A stretch of 8,120 nt of DNA from Roseburia sp. (GTDB lineage: Bacteria; Bacillota; Clostridia; Lachnospirales; Lachnospiraceae): positions 1 through 8,120 of the forward strand of contig JAUUNJ010000104.1 of the NCBI GenBank assembly GCA_030844625.1. The letters are read 5' to 3'. Shown one piece after another: positions 1-6,381 of this stretch. Both the position numbers and the translations under genes were made by a program. A model generated the notes under the pieces. The model was not told where the DNA came from. It saw only the letters and a program-made list of their open reading frames with translations, and ran no database searches. Position 1 is the first letter of the stretch. Each line of letters starts with the position of its first letter.

Positions 1-44
1 TTATTGGAAGTTATAAATAATATTATACATTAAAGATTATTTTT

Positions 45-72
45 ACTGCCCGGAGAATTCCGGGCAGTTTTT
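45..72 (+). terminator. Intrinsic terminator of an upstream unit
   Basis: A perfect 10-bp stem (45-54 pairs with 59-68, arm actgcccgga) with a four-base loop GAAT is followed directly by TTTTT (68-72). The stem is GC-rich and the T run lies on the + strand side only, so it should stop rightward transcription entering from before the window. Bases 1-44 are AT-rich and have stops in all three + frames; they may hold the last few codons or the 3' untranslated end of the preceding gene, which cannot be identified. Confidence 0.9.
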
Positions 73-97
73 CAATTCCGGACTGTTATGATATAAT
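69..97 (+). promoter_or_regulatory. Extended -10 promoter for the ABC-class ATPase gene
   Basis: TGaTATAAT (89-97) is a consensus -10 with the TGn extension. A TTTTCA -35 (69-74, 4 of 6 matches to TTGACA) sits 17 bases upstream and overlaps the T run of the preceding terminator. The start of transcription would fall near 103-105, giving a leader of about 80 bases before the ATG at 185. Assigned by consensus matching only. Confidence 0.65.
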
Positions 98-98
98 A

Positions 99-132
99 AT
101 TGCAAATATTATCCCAAAGGGTTATTTGCAAT
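99..132. promoter_or_regulatory. Inverted repeat over the predicted transcription start (operator or leader hairpin)
   Basis: ATTGCAAATA (99-108) is matched exactly by its reverse complement TATTTGCAAT (123-132). The 14-base centre contains a second small pairing, CCC AAA GGG (113-121). The left arm begins two bases after the -10 hexamer and the repeat spans the expected start of transcription, which suits a repressor operator. It is less likely an RNA hairpin, since much of the left arm would not be transcribed. No T run follows, so it is not a terminator. The binding protein is unknown. Confidence 0.5.
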
Positions 133-184
133 AAGTCTGATTCAGAGGGAATAAGTTTAACTATAAAAATAAGGAGTCTTTGTT

Positions 185-1888
185 ATGAAGCAATCCAGAC
201 AACAATTAATTAAAATATTAAGAGAAATTGATAATAAAAGTTATCCGGCATACAAGCAGCTTAGAGGAAGTTATGACATGACAGACTTTATGCTTATTAT
301 CGAACATGTGCAGGGGGATCCTTTTGCATCACCGTCTTTGGTAAATGTGGAGGTTCCGGCAGCTAAAGCAGATTTTCCAAAGGAGTTATATGAGACAGAA
401 GAAAAGAAAACAGCATTGGAGGACCGGCTGCTCAGGGATTTTGCAGAGAAGATTCGGAAATATTCCTTTAAGGCAAAGGGCTCCGGTAAATCAGGATTCA
501 TGGGAGCAGTAATGCCGGGACCGGAGATTTTAAAGCGTACCGGCTGCGAAATAAAAGAGGACGGAGCAGTGCTTGTGCGTTTTGAGGCAGGATTTCCAGC
601 AAATGGGAGGAGGATTCAAAGCAGAGAACTGGAAAAGATGCTTGTGCAGTTTTTGCCGGAAGTAGTTTTACACACGTTGTTTTATGATAAATCTAAGGAA
701 AGCCGGTTCCGACAGGTGGCGGAACTGGCAGAGGATCAGGAATTTATCCGTAGGGAGTTAAAGAAAAGAAATCTTGTAGCTTTTGTGGCAAATGGAGCTA
801 TACTTCCAAGAGAGTCGGGAATTAGCAGTGAACCAATGAAAAAAGCGGTGGCATTTGAATCTCCAAAGTCTTTAGAGATAACATTGCAGCTTCCGCACAG
901 GGGACGACTGGAAGGAATGGGAATTCCTCAAGGCATTACGATGATTGTGGGAGGTGGCTTTCACGGAAAATCCACGCTGTTAAAGGCCTTGGAGGTGGGA
1001 GTTTATAATCATATTGCCGGGGACGGACGTGAGTATGTTATTACGGATGACACGGCAGTAAAACTTCGCGCGGAGGATGGAAGAAGTATTCAGAAAGTTG
1101 ATATTTCAATGTTTATTAATAATCTTCCCAATGGAAAGGATACATCCTGTTTTTCTACAGCAGATGCAAGTGGAAGTACTTCCCAGGCGGCAAATGTGGT
1201 GGAGGCGATGGAGGCAGGAAGCAGTTTGTTTTTGGTAGATGAGGACACCAGTGCTACTAACTTTATGATTCGTGATGAATTGATGCAGAAAGTAGTACAC
1301 AGAGATATGGAGCCGATTACGCCGTTTTCACTTCGTGTAAGACAGCTTTTTGAGACAGCTCATATTTCCACCATTCTTGTAGCAGGGAGTTCCGGCAGTT
1401 ATTTTTCTCAGGCAGACCATATAATTCAGATGAAGGAATATCGTCCGGAGGATATTACAGAGATGGCAAAAAGTGCCGCACTGGAATTTGCTGCAGCAGA
1501 CAATTCAATGATGACTGAAATGGTTCCCGAAATTTCTTTCCCTGAGTTTTCAAAACCACGTATATGGCTTCGCAAACCAGATTCAGGAGACCGGGTAAAA
1601 ATGAAAGTTATGGGTAAGGACAGCATTTCCATCAATAAGGAAACCATAGACTTGCGTTATGTGGAGCAATTGGTGGATACAGGACAGCTGGCAGGGCTGG
1701 CGAATATTGTCTGGTACATTCGCACCCATTATCTTGCAGGGAATATTTCTATGACAGAAGCGGTAAATCGGGTGGAAGAGATTTTGAAAAGTTCCAGATT
1801 TGAAAAAGTATGTGCGGGAAAAGTGAATGGAAATCTGACAATTCCAAGACGGCAGGAGATTTTTGCGTGTCTCAACCGATGGAGATAA
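185..1888 (+). CDS. Predicted ATPase of the ABC class (COG3044 / PF09818 family)
   Basis: A 567-residue soluble protein with no signal peptide or membrane segment, so not a transporter subunit. It carries an unusual P-loop, GGGFHGKST (256-264). Further on are a signature-like ASGSTSQA (328-335), a Walker B-like stretch SLFLVDED (347-354) and LVAGSSGSYFSQAD (398-411). This arrangement, with about 240 residues before the P-loop, fits the 'predicted ATPase of the ABC class' family. The trypanosome RNA-editing factor MRB1590, an RNA-binding member, is the best studied relative I know of; the bacterial role is unclear. The start is supported by AAGGAG (171-176), eight bases before the ATG. The gene follows a terminator and its own promoter. 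The dehydrogenase gene begins 94 bases downstream with no terminator seen between them, so read-through is possible. The family call is firm; nucleic-acid handling is only inferred from the relative. Confidence 0.88.
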   Translation: MKQSRQQLIKILREIDNKSYPAYKQLRGSYDMTDFMLIIEHVQGDPFASPSLVNVEVPAAKADFPKELYETEEKKTALEDRLLRDFAEKIRKYSFKAKGSGKSGFMGAVMPGPEILKRTGCEIKEDGAVLVRFEAGFPANGRRIQSRELEKMLVQFLPEVVLHTLFYDKSKESRFRQVAELAEDQEFIRRELKKRNLVAFVANGAILPRESGISSEPMKKAVAFESPKSLEITLQLPHRGRLEGMGIPQGITMIVGGGFHGKSTLLKALEVGVYNHIAGDGREYVITDDTAVKLRAEDGRSIQKVDISMFINNLPNGKDTSCFSTADASGSTSQAANVVEAMEAGSSLFLVDEDTSATNFMIRDELMQKVVHRDMEPITPFSLRVRQLFETAHISTILVAGSSGSYFSQADHIIQMKEYRPEDITEMAKSAALEFAAADNSMMTEMVPEISFPEFSKPRIWLRKPDSGDRVKMKVMGKDSISINKETIDLRYVEQLVDTGQLAGLANIVWYIRTHYLAGNISMTEAVNRVEEILKSSRFEKVCAGKVNGNLTIPRRQEIFACLNRWR

Positions 1889-1924
1889 AACGATACCTTT
1901 CAATAGGGGGAGCTGGGAGAATTC

Positions 1925-1953
1925 TTGTGTATAGAATTGACCTATGATATTAC
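1925..1953 (+). promoter_or_regulatory. Weak candidate promoter for the dehydrogenase gene
   Basis: TTGTGT (1925-1930), a 17-base spacer and TGaTATTAC (1945-1953) form a possible extended -10 promoter. An alternative pairing of TTGACC (1937-1942) with TATATT (1956-1961) has the better hexamers but a 13-base spacer, which is too short. Either the first pair is used or the gene depends on read-through from the ATPase gene. Confidence 0.3.
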
Positions 1954-1982
1954 AGTATATTTAACAAAAGGAGTAAGTCATT

Positions 1983-2930
1983 ATGAAAATGAAACATATT
2001 GTTGTAGCAGGTGGTGGTGTTTTAGGAAGTCAGATAGCGTTTCAGGCAGCCTACTGTGGGTTTGATGTGACTATTTGGTTAAGAAGTGAAGGGAGCATTA
2101 CCAGAACTCAGCCAAAGCTGGATCACCTGAAACAAGTATATATTGAAACAATTCATAAAATGGCGACATCAGAAGGTCAGACAGCGGAAAACTGGGCAAG
2201 AGGTATTGCTGAATACGAAGATTTTAACGAAGAAAAGTGTCTGACAAGTGTAGAAAAGGCTTATTCTGGTTTAAAGCTGGAGCTTGATTTGAAAAAGGCA
2301 GTAGAGGATGCAGATTTAGTTATCGAAAGTATGGCAGAGAATGAAAAGGATAAAATTGGGTTCTATAAGAAACTTGCACCAGTGTTGCCGGAAAAGACCA
2401 TTCTCGTCACCAATTCATCCACATTGCTTCCGTCCAAGTTTGCAAAGTATACGGGCAGACCGGAGAAATATTTGTCTCTTCATTTTGCAAATTCTATATG
2501 GAAGAATAATATGACGGAAATTATGGCTCAGGCAAAAACTGATAACCGCTATTTTGAACAGATTATTGAGTTTGCAAAAGAAATCAGGATGATACCACTG
2601 CCTGTCCGCAAAGAAAAGTCAGGATACTTACTTAATTCCATGTTAGTTCCGTTGCTTTTCTCAGGTATGGATCTTTACGTCAATGGAATTTCTGATCCGG
2701 AGAGCATTGATAAAGCATGGACCCTTGGAACCGGTGCACCAAAAGGACCGTTCCAAATTCTGGATACGGTAGGTCTGACGACTGCATATAATATTGTTCA
2801 GATGTATCTGAAGATTCCTTCATTTTTGGCTCCATACAATTTTAAGGGGATGGAAAAAATGTTGAAAAAGTATATTGATGAAGGAAAATTGGGAATGTCT
2901 TCAGGTGAGGGATTCTATAAATACAAATAA
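1983..2930 (+). CDS. 3-hydroxyacyl-CoA dehydrogenase family protein (NAD-dependent)
   Basis: At 315 residues it has the size and two-domain layout of the 3-hydroxyacyl-/3-hydroxybutyryl-CoA dehydrogenase family, which oxidises L-3-hydroxyacyl-CoA with NAD. The Rossmann fold opens the protein with IVVAGGGVLGSQ (GxGxxG at 10-15). Catalytic positions are recognisable: Ser in TNSST (about 145-146), His167 in LHF, Glu179 twelve residues later (the family's His-Glu spacing) and Asn218 in GYLLNSMLVPLL. The C-terminal domain has the family's GAPKGPFQILDTVGL (251-265) and ends SGEGFYKYK. Unusually, the loop after the catalytic His reads HFANSIW where the family typically has HFFNPVP. AAGGAG (1968-1973) lies nine bases before the chosen ATG and is too far from the next in-frame ATG (1989). 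No thiolase, crotonase or acyl-CoA dehydrogenase gene is nearby, so a role in butyrate synthesis is not supported by context. Relatives acting on other substrates, such as carnitine or gulonate, make the exact substrate uncertain. Confidence 0.85.
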   Translation: MKMKHIVVAGGGVLGSQIAFQAAYCGFDVTIWLRSEGSITRTQPKLDHLKQVYIETIHKMATSEGQTAENWARGIAEYEDFNEEKCLTSVEKAYSGLKLELDLKKAVEDADLVIESMAENEKDKIGFYKKLAPVLPEKTILVTNSSTLLPSKFAKYTGRPEKYLSLHFANSIWKNNMTEIMAQAKTDNRYFEQIIEFAKEIRMIPLPVRKEKSGYLLNSMLVPLLFSGMDLYVNGISDPESIDKAWTLGTGAPKGPFQILDTVGLTTAYNIVQMYLKIPSFLAPYNFKGMEKMLKKYIDEGKLGMSSGEGFYKYK

Positions 2931-2951
2931 AATCTATTGTGGAAAGATATG

Positions 2952-2999
2952 AGCCATAAAGGGGATAAAAAGCGATTGTTCTATCCTCTTTATGGCTTT
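2952..2999. terminator. Long hairpin between convergent genes, likely bidirectional terminator
   Basis: A 16-bp stem (2952-2967 with 2982-2997) contains one G-T pair and encloses a 14-base loop. It begins 21 bases after the dehydrogenase stop. On the + strand it is followed by a broken T run (TTTCTT), and on the - strand by CATATCTTTCC. The stem is strong but the T tracts are modest. Its place between the dehydrogenase and the converging PHP gene fits termination from both sides. Confidence 0.65.
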
Positions 3000-3038
3000 C
3001 TTAATTCAATAGGTAAAAATAGTAGTTTTCAACCAGTG

Positions 3039-3060
3039 AAAAATGTTACAAAACATTTTT
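3039..3060 (-). terminator. AT-rich hairpin at the PHP gene stop, possible terminator
   Basis: AAAAATGTT (3039-3047) and AACATTTTT (3052-3060) pair perfectly around the loop ACAA and overlap the last bases of the PHP gene's stop codon (3059-3061). Read on the - strand the right half gives a T run after a short stem. Only one G-C pair supports it, so it would be weak; the longer hairpin at 2952-2999 probably does most of the work. Confidence 0.3.
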
Positions 3061-3967
3061 ATGTTGGGTTTAACCAACTGATAAAATCAATGTCATTGGC
3101 ATGCTCAAAATTTATTCCGGCAGAAGTACTTGAATATTTACCCAGCTCAATTGCAGGTTTAGTTTTTCCATGAAAATCACTTCCGGCAGTCATATATAAT
3201 TTTAGACGCTTTGCTTCATGATAATAGAAGTCTGTTTCTTTTGGAGTATGATAGCTGCTGAAGACCTCTATTCCATCTAAACCCAGTGCAGCAATCTGAG
3301 AAAGTAGTTCTTCTTTTCCTTTCAAATTCATGCCGGGATGTGCCAATACTGCTTTTCCATCATTTCTATGAATAATATATATGACTTCTTCCATCGGAGG
3401 ATAATCTATTTTGGCATGACATGGTTTTCCCTGTGCATAAAAATCCCAATAAAAATTGGCATATGGATTGTCGCTGCGCGATCCTCCCGGACGATATGGT
3501 GACAGCAAAGGATGATCATAATATTCAGGCATTTCCAACAGAACTTCTGCAAACATTTCACCGGTCCAGCGGTTTTTCCAATAATTTTTATTGGAAAGCT
3601 TCATTAAATCCTTGTTTTCGATTTGAAATCCCAGTGCCCTTGTTTTCTCGAGCATAATATGAGAAGCCTTTACACTTTGTTTTTCTATGTTCTGTTCAAT
3701 TTCGTAAAAATCCCGGCTTTTATAGTCAATTCCATATCCAAGCAAGTGAAAGTTTGTATTGTAAACTGTACAGTCAATTTCAATTCCCGGGACGTATATA
3801 ATATCAGTCAGTGCAGCAATTTCCGAACCGTCTATATTTGCCCTGACACTATTATGGTCAGAAATGCACATAATGTTAATATTATTTTTTACACATTTTT
3901 GTATAAGTTCAAATGGAGTGAATTCTCCGTCTTCACTATAAAGACTATGCATATGTAAATCAATCAT
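3059..3967 (-). CDS. PHP-domain metal-dependent phosphoesterase
   Basis: A 302-residue cytoplasmic protein with the polymerase-and-histidinol-phosphatase fold. The metal-ligand motifs appear in order: DLHMHS (His5, His7), SEDG (Asp13), SDHNS (Asp37, His38), PGIEID (Glu63), HLLGYG (His74), LAHPG (His210) and GSDFHG (Asp264, His266). All the expected ligands are present, so it should be an active hydrolase. It resembles COG0613-type proteins, which include phosphatases and exonucleases acting on small phosphate esters or RNA ends. Residues 100-200 form an insertion rich in aromatic residues (for example NKNYWKNRW), which may set the substrate. The start lies two bases after the transporter stop, and its ribosome binding site AAGGAGG (3984-3978) is inside the transporter's last codons, so translation is probably coupled. 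The substrate is unknown; a compound delivered by the transporter is the natural inference. Confidence 0.87.
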   Translation of the reverse strand: MIDLHMHSLYSEDGEFTPFELIQKCVKNNINIMCISDHNSVRANIDGSEIAALTDIIYVPGIEIDCTVYNTNFHLLGYGIDYKSRDFYEIEQNIEKQSVKASHIMLEKTRALGFQIENKDLMKLSNKNYWKNRWTGEMFAEVLLEMPEYYDHPLLSPYRPGGSRSDNPYANFYWDFYAQGKPCHAKIDYPPMEEVIYIIHRNDGKAVLAHPGMNLKGKEELLSQIAALGLDGIEVFSSYHTPKETDFYYHEAKRLKLYMTAGSDFHGKTKPAIELGKYSSTSAGINFEHANDIDFISWLNPT

Positions 3968-3969
3968 TT

Positions 3970-5133
3970 TTATATCTCCTCCTTTTCAATTTTTCGTATT
4001 AGTTTTATATGCATAAATATCATTAACGTAATAATCAAAAGTAAAAACAGTGGGAATAAAGCAATGGTAATATGGTTGGCAATGATTCCAAATAGTGGTG
4101 GTATGAGACAGGTACCTACATAGGCACATGCCATCTGAACTCCCATGATTGCCTGTGATTTATCTTTGCCAAAGTGTGTGGGTGTAGCGTGCAGCATACA
4201 TGGATATATTGGAGCACAGCCAAACCCAATCAATATGAGTCCTGCAATTGATATAAAAGGCATTATCAGAATAAGAATTCCAATAACAATAATTGTCTGA
4301 CCCAGATGCACCATTTGAGTATCGCTGAACTTTAGTGAAATAAATCCATTAATTCCGCGTCCGATGGTTATTCCAACATAAAACAGACTGGCGTATGCAG
4401 CAGCACTTTCAGGATTAATTTCATTATGTAATACCAGATAACTGCTTGCCCATAATCCCGTAGTTGCTTCCAGTGCACAATAGCAGAAAAATGTAATCAT
4501 TGCTTCTTTTGCACCTGGAAGTCTTAAAATGGCAGGTAATGACAAAGATGCCTCTTTGACTTGGGTGCATTTCAAAGTTTTGTCGGTTTTTTCTTTCCAC
4601 AATGGCAGACTGAAAATAAGAATCAGTGTCAGGATAATCTGTATAATGGAAATATACCGATAACCCGTATGCCAGCTATTGCTACTGGTAAGTGCGAATC
4701 CCATAATATATGGACCAAGGGACGCTCCGATACCCCACATGCAATGCAACCAGCTCATATGACGGCTGGAATAATGTAATGCTACATAGTTATTTAAAGC
4801 AGCATCCACACATCCGGCGCCCAGCCCATAAGGAATTGCCCAAAGACATAACAGCCAAAAAGAACTGCTTACGGAATATGCAAATAAAGCAAGAGCTGTC
4901 ATGGCTACGCTTATGGCGGTAACTTTTCCGGTTCCAAGTCGTCTGGTCATCCGATCGCTGAACAGACTGGATATAATGGTTCCGGCAGCAATGATCATAG
5001 ATATAATACCTGCATATGAAATTGGCACATCCAGCATTTTATACATGGATGGCCATGCGGAACCAAGAACAGAATCCGGCAGTCCCAGACTAATAAAAGC
5101 AAGATAAATAATTGCTAATAATAATTGGAACAT
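3970..5133 (-). CDS. MFS transporter, fucose-permease-like group
   Basis: A 387-residue inner-membrane protein with about twelve hydrophobic segments split by a hydrophilic central loop (about 180-200, WKEKTDKTLK). After the second segment it has the MFS motif A form SDRMTRR (59-65). LGLPDSVLGSAWP in segment 1 and GAGCVDAALNNY (105-116) in segment 4 resemble the FucP-like (FHS) group of proton-linked symporters. Acidic residues Asp20, Asp110 and Glu222 lie in or beside membrane segments and could serve proton or substrate binding. A longer reading from GTG at 5154 is possible, but GGGAGG (5145-5140) sits six bases before the ATG at 5133, so that start is chosen. It is first in an operon with the PHP gene and divergent from the AraC regulator. 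The substrate cannot be named: a sugar, glycoside or small organic acid would fit the family. Confidence 0.87.
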   Translation of the reverse strand: MFQLLLAIIYLAFISLGLPDSVLGSAWPSMYKMLDVPISYAGIISMIIAAGTIISSLFSDRMTRRLGTGKVTAISVAMTALALFAYSVSSSFWLLCLWAIPYGLGAGCVDAALNNYVALHYSSRHMSWLHCMWGIGASLGPYIMGFALTSSNSWHTGYRYISIIQIILTLILIFSLPLWKEKTDKTLKCTQVKEASLSLPAILRLPGAKEAMITFFCYCALEATTGLWASSYLVLHNEINPESAAAYASLFYVGITIGRGINGFISLKFSDTQMVHLGQTIIVIGILILIMPFISIAGLILIGFGCAPIYPCMLHATPTHFGKDKSQAIMGVQMACAYVGTCLIPPLFGIIANHITIALFPLFLLLIITLMIFMHIKLIRKIEKEEI

Positions 5134-5222
5134 TTTATTCCTCCCTTCCGCCACCTTTGGATGATGGCACTAAAAGTAATGAAAAGTTTTCGTTTCTATA
5201 ACGTTCTTTTGGTTTTATATAA

Positions 5223-5251
5223 TTGATTTACTTAAGTGAATCTGATAGGAT
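5223..5251 (+). promoter_or_regulatory. Candidate promoter of the AraC-family gene
   Basis: TTGATT (5223-5228), a 17-base spacer and TAGGAT (5246-5251) preceded by TGa (5243-5245) form an extended -10 promoter of moderate quality. Transcription would begin near 5258, leaving a leader of about 70 bases. The spacer is almost filled by the palindrome at 5225-5242, so a bound protein would block or reshape this promoter. Confidence 0.5.
5225..5242. promoter_or_regulatory. 18-base palindrome, candidate operator between divergent genes
   Basis: gatttacttaagtgaatc is self-complementary at eight of nine pairs (only 5229/5238 fails), with a perfect 8-base core ACTTAAGT. It lies between the -35 and -10 of the rightward promoter. 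It also falls at about +1 to +20 of the leftward promoter (-10 at 5255-5250). It is the only long palindrome in this intergenic region. Binding by the adjacent AraC-family protein is an inference; such proteins often prefer direct repeats, so a separate dimeric repressor is also possible. Confidence 0.5.
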
Positions 5252-5258
5252 TATATCA
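5250..5258 (-). promoter_or_regulatory. Extended -10 of the transporter-PHP operon promoter
   Basis: Read on the - strand, 5258 to 5250 is TGaTATAAT, a consensus extended -10 identical to the one in front of the ABC-class ATPase gene. No good -35 is seen 16-18 bases upstream (TAACTA or similar), which is common in extended -10 or activator-dependent promoters. It overlaps the -10 of the rightward promoter by two bases, so the two cannot easily be occupied at once. The leader to the ATG at 5133 would be about 110 bases. A weaker alternative -10, TATAGA, lies nearer the gene (5200-5195) without a -35. Confidence 0.5.
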
Positions 5259-5326
5259 TCACATGAAACGAATAGTTAGGAAATATGCGCCAAATATTAT
5301 GACAAAAACGTCAAAAAGGAGAAAAG

Positions 5327-6220
5327 ATGGGATTATCAGAATGTATTACGGTAACAGACGACACAGGATTAGAATTGAAGGAGCATGGAAACGCTCTGTT
5401 TCCCGTTGCGTGCTATTGGGATGATTTGCGTGAGAATGCAGTTCCATGGCATTGGCATGATGAATTGGAAGTGGCAGTGGTTACAGAGGGGAGAGCATTA
5501 GTTGCTACCGATACTGATAAAATTGTACTTGAAAAGGGAAGTGTTTTTTTTATAAATACCGGAGTTTTACACGGGGTGTGGAATGTGGATGATTCAGAAT
5601 GCAGATTACATTCTATTTGTTTTCATGCCAGATTAATAGGTGGCAGCGGAGACAGCATTTTCTGGCAGAAATATTTACGGCCGTTGATGGATGACAGTGC
5701 CTTTGCGTTTGTGTGCCTGAAACCGCAGGATGAATGGAAAAAGAAAGCAGTTGATCTTATAGAGGAAGCATGGCAAAAGTGTGTGAACGAGCCGGAGGGG
5801 TATGAATTTGATGTACGCAGTACTTTGTCCCAATTTATTTTTCTTCTTGTGTCAAACAATTCCCATCTGGTCAATCCACGTTCTGGTAAATTGAAGAGGA
5901 ACGAGGATCGAATTAAGAATATGCTTCGTTATATACAGAAAAATTATGGCAGAGAGATTAAGGTGAAGGATATTGCAGACAGTGCAACAATTAGCGTGAG
6001 TGAATGTCTTCGCTGTTTTCAGGCCACGATAGGAGTTACGCCAATTCAGTATGTCAAACAGTACCGGATTCAGAAAGCTGCAGAACTGTTGATAGCGTCT
6101 GATCGTACCATTTCAGATATAGGAGGGCAGTGTGGATTTTATGATATGAGTTATTTTTCAAAAGAATTTCGGAAAATATATTCCTGCACGCCATCAGAAT
6201 ATCGGAACAGTAGAGAATAA
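5327..6220 (+). CDS. AraC/XylS-family transcriptional regulator with cupin sensor domain
   Basis: A 297-residue cytoplasmic regulator. The N-terminal cupin (about 35-100) keeps both classical motifs: HWHDELE (His42, His44, Glu48) with Gly55, and a second motif from Gly71 to His82 and Asn86. The C-terminal 100 residues are a typical AraC DNA-binding domain. The first helix-turn-helix is at about 212-233 (VKDIADSATISVSECLRCFQ), and the second at about 261-283, ending in the family signature GFYDMSYFSKEFRKIYSCTPSEYR. GGAG (5318-5321) precedes the chosen ATG by five bases. The gene is transcribed away from the MFS-PHP operon and shares a 193-base control region with it, so it most likely controls that operon, and perhaps itself, in response to the imported compound. 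The cupin suggests a sugar-like or small metabolite ligand, which is inference. Confidence 0.92.
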   Translation: MGLSECITVTDDTGLELKEHGNALFPVACYWDDLRENAVPWHWHDELEVAVVTEGRALVATDTDKIVLEKGSVFFINTGVLHGVWNVDDSECRLHSICFHARLIGGSGDSIFWQKYLRPLMDDSAFAFVCLKPQDEWKKKAVDLIEEAWQKCVNEPEGYEFDVRSTLSQFIFLLVSNNSHLVNPRSGKLKRNEDRIKNMLRYIQKNYGREIKVKDIADSATISVSECLRCFQATIGVTPIQYVKQYRIQKAAELLIASDRTISDIGGQCGFYDMSYFSKEFRKIYSCTPSEYRNSRE

Positions 6221-6224
6221 TATC

Positions 6225-6284
6225 AGGAGAGGATGTCAGTTTAATGTGATTTGGCTAAGACACTGGAGAGAAACGTCCTCTTTT
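6225..6284 (+). terminator. Hairpin with T run after the AraC gene, probable terminator
   Basis: GAGGATGT (6229-6236) pairs with ACGTCCTC (6273-6280) with one G-T pair, followed by TTTT (6281-6284). The pairing can extend outward over 6225-6228. Inside the 36-base loop CAGT (6237-6240) can pair with ACTG (6262-6265), giving a stacked arm. It begins five bases after the regulator's stop and lies upstream of the prfC promoter, as expected for a terminator. The large internal loop is unusual for a simple terminator. Confidence 0.5.
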
Positions 6285-6314
6285 GGGAGATTATTTTTAA
6301 CCGAAAACTCTATC

Positions 6315-6343
6315 TTGAGGAAATAAAAATAATTGTATATAAT
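6315..6343 (+). promoter_or_regulatory. Sigma-A-type promoter of prfC
   Basis: TTGAGG (6315-6320) and a perfect TATAAT (6338-6343) are separated by exactly 17 bases in an AT-rich context. The start of transcription would be near 6350, giving a leader of about 32 bases with GGAG (6371-6374) seven bases before the prfC ATG. This is the best promoter in the window and indicates that prfC is expressed independently of the AraC gene. Confidence 0.8.
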
Positions 6344-6381
6344 AAAACGCGGTAAAATAGTTTAAAAATTGGAGAATTAAT

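Noticed and set aside
135..145. GTCTGATTCAG here and its exact reverse complement at 7987-7997, both in gene leaders
   Set aside because: An 11-base match is expected several times by chance in an 8-kb window compared with itself, so it carries no weight without conservation elsewhere.
1983..2930. Dehydrogenase as part of a butyrate-synthesis cluster (hbd)
   Set aside because: No thiolase, crotonase, butyryl-CoA dehydrogenase or Etf gene is adjacent, and the active-site loop departs from the family norm, so the hbd symbol is not justified.
2937..3173. 78-codon + strand frame after the dehydrogenase
   Set aside because: It runs through the terminator hairpin and the antisense of the PHP C-terminus; no supporting start signal.
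3623..3958. 111-codon + strand frame antisense to the PHP gene
   Set aside because: It lies wholly within the PHP coding region, which has all its family motifs; no ribosome binding site and no recognisable protein features.
5131..5154. GTG at 5154 as the transporter start
   Set aside because: GGGAGG is placed six bases before the ATG at 5133, and no ribosome binding site precedes the GTG; the seven extra residues would also encode the Shine-Dalgarno itself.
5181..5191. gaaaagttttc palindrome in the transporter leader
   Set aside because: It is a short A-run/T-run symmetry in AT-rich DNA and is easily explained by chance; the 5225-5242 palindrome is a better operator candidate.
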